A DNA stretch of 9,100 nt, from contig DATDCV010000069.1 of the NCBI GenBank assembly GCA_036524155.1, forward strand, positions 1 to 9,100, in the 5' to 3' direction. The stretch comes from DATDCV01 sp036524155. GTDB lineage: Bacteria > Verrucomicrobiota > Verrucomicrobiia > Limisphaerales > UBA8199. A model generated the notes under the pieces. The model was not told the DNA's origin and ran no database searches. It saw only the letters and a program-made list of their open reading frames with translations. The position numbers were made by a program, and so were the translations under genes. Shown here piece by piece: positions 1 to 6,210 of the stretch. Each line of letters opens with the position of its first letter. Position 1 is the stretch's first letter.

Positions 1-335
1 AGCACGCGGCTCTTGAGCGACTCATAGTACCGGCAGTCCTCATGGTTAATGAGGACGATGCGCCGGACAGTCGGGAAGATTTCGCGGTATTGCTCGAGGC
101 GTTCGCGCAGGAACTTGAACTCCTTGGGCAATTGTTCAGGGTGGCCCAGCACTCCCGCGCCGCCGCCGACGACAATCGGGATGGTCATGCCGTCGGTCAG
201 GCCGAGTTCGTGCTCGACGAACTCGCGAAAGGCCGGTTGAAAGCGCGGGTCACTACAGTAGATGACAATGGCCGAGGGCTTCGCGTCCGGCAGCGCGCGG
301 TAGAGCTTCTTGGCGGCGGTCCCGTGCTCGTTCAT
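1..335 (-). CDS. Beta-carbonic-anhydrase-like protein (3' end outside window)
   Basis: The first 111 residues of a minus-strand gene are visible and the frame stays open to the window edge. Cys27-Ser-Asp29-Pro-Arg31 (YCSDPR) and, about 70 residues later, His98-Glu-Asp-Cys101 (NHEDC) match the C-x-D-x-R and H-x-x-C signatures of beta-carbonic anhydrases, which supply the zinc ligands (Cys, His, Cys) and the Asp/Arg dyad. Between them lies a glycine-rich stretch, VVGGGAGVLG, at 55-64. By family knowledge such proteins interconvert CO2 and bicarbonate, but divergent relatives with unknown substrates exist, so only the fold and metal site are supported. The ATG at 335 is chosen because a GGAG lies 8 bases upstream; an in-frame ATG at 341 is also possible. 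The gene lies 56 bases downstream of the flotillin gene on the same strand, so co-transcription with the nfeD-like/flotillin pair is likely. No signal peptide is seen. Confidence 0.72.
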   Translation of the reverse strand, partial: MNEHGTAAKKLYRALPDAKPSAIVIYCSDPRFQPAFREFVEHELGLTDGMTIPIVVGGGAGVLGHPEQLPKEFKFLRERLEQYREIFPTVRRIVLINHEDCRYYESLKSRV

Positions 336-391
336 AGGCATCACTCCATCATGAGCTGCGTTTGGTTACTGCATCTCCCCGGTTCCCGAGC

Positions 392-2104
392 TCAGCGGTG
401 CTCCGGATCAACGAGGGCTGGAGCCTGCGGCGTCTGCGTCGCGCCGGGGGTTGGCCCGACCATCTTGGCGAGCGCGGAGATGTCGATCCCCAGCTTCTTG
501 GCGACTTCGGTGAAGTCGAGGCCGCTGGCCTTCATGGTGGCGAGGGTCTTGAAGATGGTGTTGGGCACCAGGCTGGCCATTTGGTCGAGGCCTTTGCCGT
601 TGCCGCCGACATCGACGATGTGAATCGAGTCGATGTTGCCCAGCGGTGCGGCGACGCCCGAGAAGGTGGCGCGGGCAATCTTTTCACCGGCCTCGCCGCT
701 CAACTCGATGAGCTTCGGCAAGCGGTCGAGGATCATGATCAGCTTGGCGGCCTCGGTCATTTTGGCGAGAGCCTCAGCCAATCGCGCGGTGCCTTCGGCT
801 TCGGCGAGCAGCACTTTGCCTTTCATGGCGGCCTGGCCTTCGGCCTCGGCCAGGAGCGCCTGTTTCTTGATGGCGGCTTCGCCCTCGGCCTTTGCGGTCA
901 AGGTCGCCCGGAGTTTCGAGGCTTCGCCTTCGCCTTGCAGCGCGTTGGCCTGCTTGTCGCCTTCGGCGCGCCGGATGGCGGCTTCGCTCTGGGCCTCCGC
1001 TTGCAGGACGGCAACGGACTTGGCCGCTTCCGCCTGAATGACGGAGCGTTTTTTGTCCGCTTCAGCCACCTGCACGACGGTGGCGTTGAGTTCCTGCTGT
1101 TTGCGGGCGGCTTCTTTCGTCTGCACCAAAATCTGGGCTTCGCGTTCGGCGGCGTCGCGCTCGGCCTGTTTCACTCTGAGGGTTTTCTCCTGCTCGGCCG
1201 TGGCAATGCCCAACGCCTGGTTCGCTTTCGCCGTTTCGGTGTCCGCCACGACCTTGAACTGGGCCCTTTTCACGTCGCGGTCACGTTCGGCCTCGGCGAT
1301 GGAGACGGCGTTGTTGGCGACGATCACCTGGGCCTCTTTTTCCGCGTCGCTGGTTTTCTTCTTGGTTTCAGCACCGGCCTGGGCCACGCGGATGTCCTGG
1401 TCGCGGGTGGCTTCCGCAACCTTGATGGCGGCATCGCGCTTGGCTTCGGCGACGGTTTTCATGCCCAGCGCGTCGATGTAGCCGTGGGCGTCGTTGACCT
1501 CCTGGATCACGAGGGTAATGACCTGGACGCCGAGGCGCCTGAGCTCCTCCGTGGATTCCTCGATGACCCGGCGATTGAAGGTGTCGCGCTGGCGAAGGAT
1601 CTCATCGATGTCCAGCTTGCCAATAATGGAGCGCAGATGACCGGTCAGGATATTCTTGACGAAATCGCAGATTTCACTGGCTTCTTTGCCCAGGAACGCC
1701 ATCGCCGCGTTGTGGAGATCTTCGGGAGCGGTTGAGATCTTGCAGGTGGCCACGCCCCGGACGTTGATTTTTACGTTGTCACGGTTGGGGATGTCGTTTT
1801 CCTCGATGGCGAACTGGAAGGCGGCGGTGGACATGTTTTTCAGATGCTCGACGATGGGCCACAACAGTGAGCCGCCACCGGCGACAATGCGAAAGCCACG
1901 CTGTTTGGTCTTGCCGTCACTGGGATCGACATATCTGTATTTCCGGCCGAAGAAAATGCCGACCTCGTTGGGTGGGATCTTCTTGTAACGCGACGCCATG
2001 ACGCGCACGACGATGACGAAGGTGACGGCTAACAGCACGATCATCGCGGGGAGGAACAGGGAGCCGAGCGATTGCCCGAGAACGGCCTGTAGTTCGGTAT
2101 TCAT
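392..2104 (-). CDS. floT: Flotillin-like SPFH-domain membrane protein
   Basis: A 570-residue membrane scaffold of the flotillin (FloT/YuaG, YqiK-like) family. Such proteins organise membrane microdomains and usually pair with an NfeD-type partner. Residues 16-37 are a single hydrophobic membrane anchor. An SPFH/band-7 domain follows (about 40-210), beginning KKIPPNEVGIFFGRKY. Residues about 216-455 are a long Ala/Glu/Lys-rich coiled coil full of EA/AE units, including near-identical LLAEAEGQA and LLAEAEGTA (418-440). The C-terminal part carries IDSIHIVD (491-498), resembling the conserved end of flotillins, then a Pro/Thr tail. It is somewhat longer than typical flotillins. The ATG at 2104 starts just before the membrane anchor and avoids overlap with the upstream gene; it has no Shine-Dalgarno site. 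A TTG extension to 2164 would add a non-conserved Asn-rich leader and overlap the preceding gene. The symbol is by family resemblance; FloA and YqiK are the alternatives. Confidence 0.93.
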   Translation of the reverse strand: MNTELQAVLGQSLGSLFLPAMIVLLAVTFVIVVRVMASRYKKIPPNEVGIFFGRKYRYVDPSDGKTKQRGFRIVAGGGSLLWPIVEHLKNMSTAAFQFAIEENDIPNRDNVKINVRGVATCKISTAPEDLHNAAMAFLGKEASEICDFVKNILTGHLRSIIGKLDIDEILRQRDTFNRRVIEESTEELRRLGVQVITLVIQEVNDAHGYIDALGMKTVAEAKRDAAIKVAEATRDQDIRVAQAGAETKKKTSDAEKEAQVIVANNAVSIAEAERDRDVKRAQFKVVADTETAKANQALGIATAEQEKTLRVKQAERDAAEREAQILVQTKEAARKQQELNATVVQVAEADKKRSVIQAEAAKSVAVLQAEAQSEAAIRRAEGDKQANALQGEGEASKLRATLTAKAEGEAAIKKQALLAEAEGQAAMKGKVLLAEAEGTARLAEALAKMTEAAKLIMILDRLPKLIELSGEAGEKIARATFSGVAAPLGNIDSIHIVDVGGNGKGLDQMASLVPNTIFKTLATMKASGLDFTEVAKKLGIDISALAKMVGPTPGATQTPQAPALVDPEHR

Positions 2105-2113
2105 AGGAAGGAA

Positions 2114-2132
2114 GTTTGGAGTTTGGAGTTGG
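2114..2132. repeat. Heptad repeat GTTTGGA between nfeD-like and flotillin genes
   Basis: Two exact adjacent GTTTGGA units (2114-2120, 2121-2127) and a partial third (GTTGG) lie in the 37-base gap, 10 bases upstream of the flotillin ATG. On the coding strand this reads as CTCCAAA-type heptads. The repeat takes the place where a ribosome binding site would sit. A related, more degenerate array is inside holB at 3931-3979. Confidence 0.6.
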
Positions 2133-2141
2133 TTTGTATGG

Positions 2142-2681
2142 TTAGGATTTGAATTCCTTTTCAACGACGAGATGACTGCCGAGGTTCTTCACGACGGTGA
2201 CGGTTTGGCCCTTGGGGATCTCCTTGCCGTTGGCGGACGTGGCTGAAAACGTGCGGTATTGACCTTCGAGGTTGAGTCCAACTTCGCCGGGGGCGCTCTC
2301 GCCGATCGAGACGGTCACCGCGCCGGTGCAGCCGATGGCGGCGCTGGTGGCCACAAGGGACGAGGATTGTTGGCTGTAAAACAGGCCCAGGACGAGATAC
2401 ATGAGGCCGCCGAGCAACGCCCCGAATACGACGCCGATGATCGAAGCCATGATGTAGGCGGCGCCGTAATGGACCGCGATGGCCCCGGCAGCGCCAAAAC
2501 CCATCAGCAGCGTGCCGATCACTTTCGTCGAGAAAATGCTGATCGTCGCTTCGGCCCCCCCGGAGTCGGTGTCGTGTCCCATGTCGCCACCGTCGTGGTC
2601 CGAGTCGACGTCGTGCCCGAACAGGAAGGATCCTCCCACGATGACGAAGGCCGCCAGAGCGATAGAAATGAAGATCATCAT
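2142..2681 (-). CDS. NfeD-like (YuaF/YqiJ-type) OB-fold membrane protein
   Basis: A 179-residue membrane protein. Predicted segments in order: membrane helix 3-21; a His/Asp-rich loop 23-39; two further membrane helices about 52-72 and 76-102, glycine-rich; and a soluble C-terminal beta-rich domain about 107-176 (SAAIGCTGAVTVSIGE ... GQTVTVVKNLGSHLVVEKE) typical of the NfeD OB-fold. There is no ClpP-like protease domain, so this is the short form of the family. Known short NfeD proteins such as Bacillus YuaF and Escherichia YqiJ are encoded next to flotillins and act with them at membrane microdomains. Here the flotillin start lies 37 bases downstream on the same strand, which supports that role and an operon. 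The ATG at 2681, followed by a second ATG, has a GGAG 6 bases upstream. The exact subfamily is uncertain because overall sequence in this group is poorly conserved. Confidence 0.85.
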   Translation of the reverse strand: MMIFISIALAAFVIVGGSFLFGHDVDSDHDGGDMGHDTDSGGAEATISIFSTKVIGTLLMGFGAAGAIAVHYGAAYIMASIIGVVFGALLGGLMYLVLGLFYSQQSSSLVATSAAIGCTGAVTVSIGESAPGEVGLNLEGQYRTFSATSANGKEIPKGQTVTVVKNLGSHLVVEKEFKS

Positions 2682-3055
2682 ACGGTGCTCCAGTCATTAA
2701 TACCGGCGGAAGAAGGCTCGATTCCCGCTGCCTTTCCCTCGTGGAAGTGATAAAGCCGGCCGGCAGCGGCACCGCGAACCAACCCCGCCGAATTCCGGTT
2801 GGAGAGCAAACAGCAAACCCAGTCCCAGTGCAAGGCAGAACTGAAGCTTGACGGTTTGCCGGCCCTTTTTGTAACGAGGTCTTTCATCTGATTGCCCATA
2901 CGAAACGCTATCCACGCCGGTTTTGCAGCTACAAAGTGGGGCCGGATTTGTACCGCTCCAAAGGGAGCCCGAATGCGCTTTTTCGCGACGGTTGGTTGTT
3001 CGCGGCCAGATTTGGATTTGGAATCGCCGGACCCCCTCGTTAGATTCCTGCCGCG
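2682..3055. other. Divergent intergenic region between the nfeD-like operon and holB
   Basis: This stretch separates the minus-strand nfeD-like operon from plus-strand holB and must hold promoters for both directions. Visible contents: a GGAG ribosome site for the nfeD-like gene at its left edge; a GCCGGCCGGC palindrome at 2755-2764; a tandem TTTGGA-TTTGGA at 3011-3022; and a promoter-like TTGGAA/TAGATT pair abutting holB (listed separately). A weaker TTGACG-16-TGTAAC lies at 2848-2875 on the plus strand. I found no convincing minus-strand promoter by eye. Several open frames cross the region, but their proteins look non-biological and lack ribosome sites. One of them (ending at 2678) overlaps the nfeD-like start by 4 bases, so a small upstream gene is not fully excluded. 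Confidence 0.6.
3018..3046 (+). promoter_or_regulatory. Sigma70-like promoter abutting the holB start
   Basis: TTGGAA (3018-3023) and TAGATT (3041-3046) are separated by 17 bases, each matching four of six consensus positions. The -10 box ends 9 bases before the holB ATG, so transcription would start at or within a few bases of that codon. GGAATC (3020-3025) and GATTCC (3043-3048) also form a 6-base inverted repeat across the promoter. Confidence 0.4.
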
Positions 3056-4156
3056 ATGGCATTCAAAGATTTTCCGAACCACCAGCCGGGCGTCCAATTG
3101 TTGCAGCGTTCGCTGGGACGGGGCCGGTTAGGCCATGCGTACCTGTTCACTGGCCCCGAAATCGAGCCGCTGGAAGCATTCGCGGCGGCGCTGGCCAAAA
3201 CCTTAAATTGCCAGCATCCCGTCAGGCAGAACGGGGCGCCGATCGATTGCTGCGACCAATGCGCGGTCTGCCAGAAGATCGACCATGGGAACCATGCGGA
3301 TGTGCATTGGGTCCGGCCCGAGTCGAAAATTAGGCAAATCAAGATCGGGCAAATCACCCGAAGGCCCAACAGCCCGCCGCGCGTGATGTTGGAGTTCATA
3401 AACCTGAGACCCACCGAGGCGAGGTTCAAAGTCGGCATCATCGTGGCGGCGGACCGAATGAATGAAGAGGCGGCCAACGCCTTTCTCAAAACCCTGGAAG
3501 AACCGCCCGCGGACTCGATCCTGATCCTGCTGAGCACCGAGCCTCAACGCCTGCTGGAGACCATCGTCTCGCGGTGCCTGCGGCTCAATATCGGCGGCGA
3601 GGGGCTCCGCCCGATTTCCGCCGAGGAGCTCGATTGGCTGTCGCGGTTCAGCGCGCTGGCGGCCGCGGAGCAGAAAAGTCTGCTGGGCCGCTATCGCCTC
3701 ATGGACCTGCTTCTAAAAAGACTCACCGAGACCAAAGCCCGAATCGAGGAATCGCTTAGCGCCCGCTCTCCGTTGCAGCAGTACAAAGACGCGGAGGAAG
3801 ACCTGGCCGCAAGATGGGAAACCGAACTGGCGGCGGCAATTGAGTCCGAATACCGCCGGCAACGGTTCGATTTGCTGGTGGTGGTCGAACGGTGGCTGAG
3901 AGATGTTTGGATGTGGGCCACGTTGGAGCGTCCGGGGTCCAAAGCCCAAAGTTCAAAATCCACAACCCAGGGTCCGCCAACGGACCAATTGTTGAATTTT
4001 CCGCGGTTGGAAGGGACGAAGCGGATCGCCGGGAGGGTTTCACCGGAGCACGCGCTGGAGAATCTTGAGGTAATCGAGCAGTTGCAGCGCTGGCTTTACA
4101 CCAACGTTCAGGAGGCCCTGGCGCTCGAGGTCGGGTTGTTGAAGCTGCGTTTGTGA
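3056..4156 (+). CDS. holB: DNA polymerase III subunit delta' (clamp loader)
   Basis: A 366-residue AAA+-type clamp-loader subunit that, with delta and tau/gamma, loads the sliding clamp in replication. Residues 26-34 (GHAYLFTGP) mark the N-terminal AAA+ fold; the Walker A Gly-Lys-Thr is absent, as expected for delta', which does not hydrolyse ATP. A zinc module is formed by Cys52, Cys66, Cys69 and Cys72. NAFLKTLEEPP (141-151) and the Ser-Arg-Cys motif (172-174) are family hallmarks; the SRC Arg works in trans on the neighbouring ATP site. The C-terminal domain is helical. Residues 292-308 are a low-complexity Ser/Lys/Gln/Pro stretch encoded by a degenerate 7-base repeat, which probably explains part of the extra length over the usual 330 or so. 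No Shine-Dalgarno site precedes the ATG. The stop codon overlaps the next gene's GTG start (GTGA). The gene is sometimes preceded by tmk in other bacteria; none is seen here. Confidence 0.92.
   Translation: MAFKDFPNHQPGVQLLQRSLGRGRLGHAYLFTGPEIEPLEAFAAALAKTLNCQHPVRQNGAPIDCCDQCAVCQKIDHGNHADVHWVRPESKIRQIKIGQITRRPNSPPRVMLEFINLRPTEARFKVGIIVAADRMNEEAANAFLKTLEEPPADSILILLSTEPQRLLETIVSRCLRLNIGGEGLRPISAEELDWLSRFSALAAAEQKSLLGRYRLMDLLLKRLTETKARIEESLSARSPLQQYKDAEEDLAARWETELAAAIESEYRRQRFDLLVVVERWLRDVWMWATLERPGSKAQSSKSTTQGPPTDQLLNFPRLEGTKRIAGRVSPEHALENLEVIEQLQRWLYTNVQEALALEVGLLKLRL
3931..3979. repeat. Degenerate heptad array (TCCAAAG-like) inside holB
   Basis: Seven adjacent 7-base units can be read in register: TCCGGGG, TCCAAAG, CCCAAAG, TTCAAAA, TCCACAA, CCCAGGG, TCCGCCA. 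The pattern is clear in the second to fourth units and fades outwards. It is translated as holB residues 292-308. Its core TCCAAA is the complement of the TTTGGA core in the array at 2114-2132, so both may belong to one repeat family. Confidence 0.55.
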
Positions 4157-5502
4157 AGGCTGGTCCCCCATCCTCCAGGACGGCGACTCAGCCGCCGCTG
4201 CAAGGGCTCTTTGGCGCCCTGTTTGGAGGGTTCCTCGGACTGGCGCTGCTCAAGTTCGGCAACCCGCCGATTATGGAGAAATGGGTTTCGCCGCCAGGCA
4301 ACGCCCTGGAGTTTTTCCTCGGAAGCCCCTGGCCAATCTCCTGGGCCTACGGTGGTCTTGGTCTGCTGGTCCTGGTGGGGGTGCTGGCGGGCCATTGGCG
4401 ACTTGATTACTGGACCCCGGTTCTGTTCCTGCCCCTGGTCTGGCTGGGCTGGCAAATCGCCGCCTCGACCAGAACAATCGATTCTCAGCTCAGTCACCCT
4501 ACCGTGATTCATTTTCTGGCTTGTTGCGCCTGTTTCTACCTCGGCCGCTTTTGCCTTGGGCGCAAGGAAGCAGGTTTTGGTCTCCTGATGGGACTGACAA
4601 TCGGTTTTCTGCTGGCGCTCGCAACCGGTTTCGAGCAGCGCTTCGGCGGCCTTGACCAGACCCGCCAATACTTCTTCACCTATATTTACCCCCAATTGGA
4701 TGAGGTTCCGCCTGATTACCTCAAGAAAATGTCCAGCGACCGGATCTTTTCCACGCTCTTCTACCCGAATGCCTTCGCGGGGGCGATCTTGCTGCTCACC
4801 CCGCCGGTGCTGGGTTTCATCAGCTCAGCGCGCAGGCGGCTTACCCTCGGGGCCCGAATCTTCCTTGTCGGCGCCGTCGGCGCGCCGGCCGTTGCCTGTC
4901 TCTATTGGTCCGGATCCAAGGGCGGCTGGCTGCTGCTTCTGGCTCTCGCCTTCGTGGCGCTGTTGCGGGTGCGTTTCGACCGGCGCATCAAAGTGCTGCT
5001 CGTCGGTTGTGTTCTAGTGGCCGGTCTGGGGGCCTTCGGCTTGAAATACGTGACGTTTTTCAGGAAAGGAGCCACCAGTGTTGTCGCCAGGTTTGACTAC
5101 TGGACTGCGGCGGTGAGGACCGCCGTGGCCAATCCTCTGCTGGGCACTGGCCCCGGGACGTTCGCCAAGCCGTACCAGGCCCTCAAGAAACCTGAGTCCG
5201 AGATGGCTCGCCTCGTCCATAACGATTACCTCGAGCAGGCGTCCGATTCGGGCTGGGTGGGATTTGCCGCCTACACCGCGTTCATTGTGGCGGCCCTGGT
5301 TTACGGTTACCCGCGAGTTACCGGCTGGCTGCCGTTCTCCATCTGGCTCGGAGTGCTGGGCTGGGCGCTGCAGAGCCTAATCGAGTTCGGGTTGTACCTG
5401 CCGGCGCTGGCGTGGCCGGCGTTCACCTTTCTCGGACTCCTGCTCGCCCCTCCACAAGCGCCCGAAGCGTCGAATTCACATCGACAAAGCACCTCCCGGT
5501 GA
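4153..5502 (+). CDS. O-antigen ligase/polymerase-like (Wzy_C family) membrane protein
   Basis: A 449-residue, very hydrophobic protein with about 12 predicted membrane segments. The diagnostic region is a large loop between late helices: RFDYW (from Arg313), then NPLLGTGPGTF, then HNDYLE (from His356), followed by a Gly-Trp-Val-Gly helix. This order is typical of the Wzy_C/O-antigen ligase superfamily, whose members transfer or polymerise lipid-linked glycans on the periplasmic face of the inner membrane (WaaL, Wzy) or glycosylate pilins. Which reaction applies cannot be told from sequence alone. The GTG start overlaps the holB stop by 4 bases (GTGA), indicating translational coupling and explaining the absence of a ribosome site. 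A soluble loop of about 45 residues (about 160-203) lies between the fifth and sixth helices. No glycan-assembly genes are adjacent, so it is an orphan in this window. Confidence 0.82.
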   Translation: MKAGPPSSRTATQPPLQGLFGALFGGFLGLALLKFGNPPIMEKWVSPPGNALEFFLGSPWPISWAYGGLGLLVLVGVLAGHWRLDYWTPVLFLPLVWLGWQIAASTRTIDSQLSHPTVIHFLACCACFYLGRFCLGRKEAGFGLLMGLTIGFLLALATGFEQRFGGLDQTRQYFFTYIYPQLDEVPPDYLKKMSSDRIFSTLFYPNAFAGAILLLTPPVLGFISSARRRLTLGARIFLVGAVGAPAVACLYWSGSKGGWLLLLALAFVALLRVRFDRRIKVLLVGCVLVAGLGAFGLKYVTFFRKGATSVVARFDYWTAAVRTAVANPLLGTGPGTFAKPYQALKKPESEMARLVHNDYLEQASDSGWVGFAAYTAFIVAALVYGYPRVTGWLPFSIWLGVLGWALQSLIEFGLYLPALAWPAFTFLGLLLAPPQAPEASNSHRQSTSR

Positions 5503-5520
5503 CTACTCTCCGCCCTCGGA

Positions 5521-5961
5521 ATGAGAATCCTTTTTCTCAATGGACCTAATCTCAACCTGCTTGGCAGCCGCGAGCCGGAGGTTTACGGGCGGGCAACGCT
5601 GGCTGATATTGAGGCCAGGGTCCGCAACCGGGGGAAAGAACTCGGGGTCGAGGTGGATTTCAGGCAGTCGAACCTGGAAGGGGAGTTGGTGACCTGGATC
5701 CAGGAGAGCCGGGGCAAATTCGATGTTCTGGTGATCAACCCCGCAGCCTATACCCACACCAGTATCGCGCTTCGCGATGCCATAGCCGCGGTCGGTTTGC
5801 CAGCGATCGAAATTCACCTGTCGAATGTCTACGCGCGGGAAGAATTCCGCCAAAAGTCGCTGCTGGCTCCAGTCTGCATCGGACAGATCTCGGGATTCGG
5901 CGGTTTTTCGTACATTCTGGCATTAGAAGCCTCAGTTAACGTTAACGCAGCTAAGAAATAA
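5521..5961 (+). CDS. aroQ: 3-dehydroquinate dehydratase, type II
   Basis: A 146-residue cytosolic enzyme of the shikimate pathway. It dehydrates 3-dehydroquinate to 3-dehydroshikimate by the type II (anti-elimination, dodecameric) mechanism. Length and motifs are canonical: NGPNLNLLGSREPEVYG at 7-23 with catalytic Tyr22; the VINPAAYTHTS segment with Asn73 and His79; EIHLSN with catalytic His99; and Arg106/Arg110 in the following segment. The gene starts 18 bases after the stop of the O-antigen-ligase-like gene and is probably co-transcribed with holB and that gene. No clear Shine-Dalgarno site precedes the ATG. The last codons include a perfect 12-base palindrome, GTTAACGTTAAC, encoding Val-Asn-Val-Asn. 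Confidence 0.96.
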   Translation: MRILFLNGPNLNLLGSREPEVYGRATLADIEARVRNRGKELGVEVDFRQSNLEGELVTWIQESRGKFDVLVINPAAYTHTSIALRDAIAAVGLPAIEIHLSNVYAREEFRQKSLLAPVCIGQISGFGGFSYILALEASVNVNAAKK

Positions 5962-5981
5962 TTCACCACAGGCTGCTTTTT
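5947..5981 (+). terminator. Possible weak intrinsic terminator after aroQ
   Basis: GCAGC (5947-5951) can pair with GCTGC (5972-5976), and the second arm is followed at once by five T residues. The stem is only 5 base pairs, its loop is 20 bases and it begins inside the aroQ stop region. It is therefore a marginal terminator, but the best candidate between aroQ and accB. Confidence 0.25.
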
Positions 5982-6034
5982 GTTGGAATTCTCGTGATTT
6001 CGGCTTTAGCGTTCGCGAAAGAAGTTTTTGCTAC

Positions 6035-6064
6035 TTGACCTCAAAGGCAGCTCTGGTCTAGCAT
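6035..6064 (+). promoter_or_regulatory. Sigma70-like promoter for accBC
   Basis: TTGACC (6035-6040) and TAGCAT (6059-6064) are separated by 18 bases. This would place the transcript start near 6071 and leave a leader of about 140 bases before accB. The 249-base gap to aroQ is consistent with a fresh promoter here. No FapR- or BirA-like operator was recognised. Confidence 0.4.
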
Positions 6065-6210
6065 TTAAGCTTCTGAAGTGATGGTTCGACTGTGGGGTCA
6101 GGACACGTGGTTTCTGGCGTCCGCTCTCGAGGCAGGGAATTGCCGATCGCCAACCGAAATGTGGCAGAAAGTGGCAATCGCACAGAACTCTAACGATACA
6201 ACTCGTCGAC

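Noticed and set aside
362..1735. 457-codon plus-strand open frame opposite the flotillin gene
   Set aside because: It is antisense to a clear SPFH/coiled-coil protein. Its Gly/Phe/Leu/Asp-rich translation mirrors the GC-rich Ala/Glu/Lys codon repeats of the coiled coil.
2105..2164. TTG-initiated N-terminal extension of the flotillin by 20 residues
   Set aside because: The extension is Asn/Pro-rich, runs through the heptad repeat, overlaps the nfeD-like gene and has no ribosome site. The ATG at 2104 sits sensibly before the membrane anchor.
2697..3062. Minus-strand ORF with a hydrophobic run (KLQFCLALGLGLLFAL)
   Set aside because: The hydrophobic segment resembles a signal peptide, but no start codon lies near it and the following Arg/Cys-rich sequence looks random.
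2678..3097. Minus-strand ORF overlapping the nfeD-like start by 4 bases
   Set aside because: The overlap is suggestive of coupling, but no internal ATG has a ribosome site, the translation shows no domain-like pattern, and part of it is antisense to holB.
4108..4695. 195-codon minus-strand ORF opposite the O-antigen-ligase-like gene
   Set aside because: Its Gln/Glu/Lys-rich translation is the complement of a Leu/Phe/Trp-rich membrane protein whose family motifs are clear.
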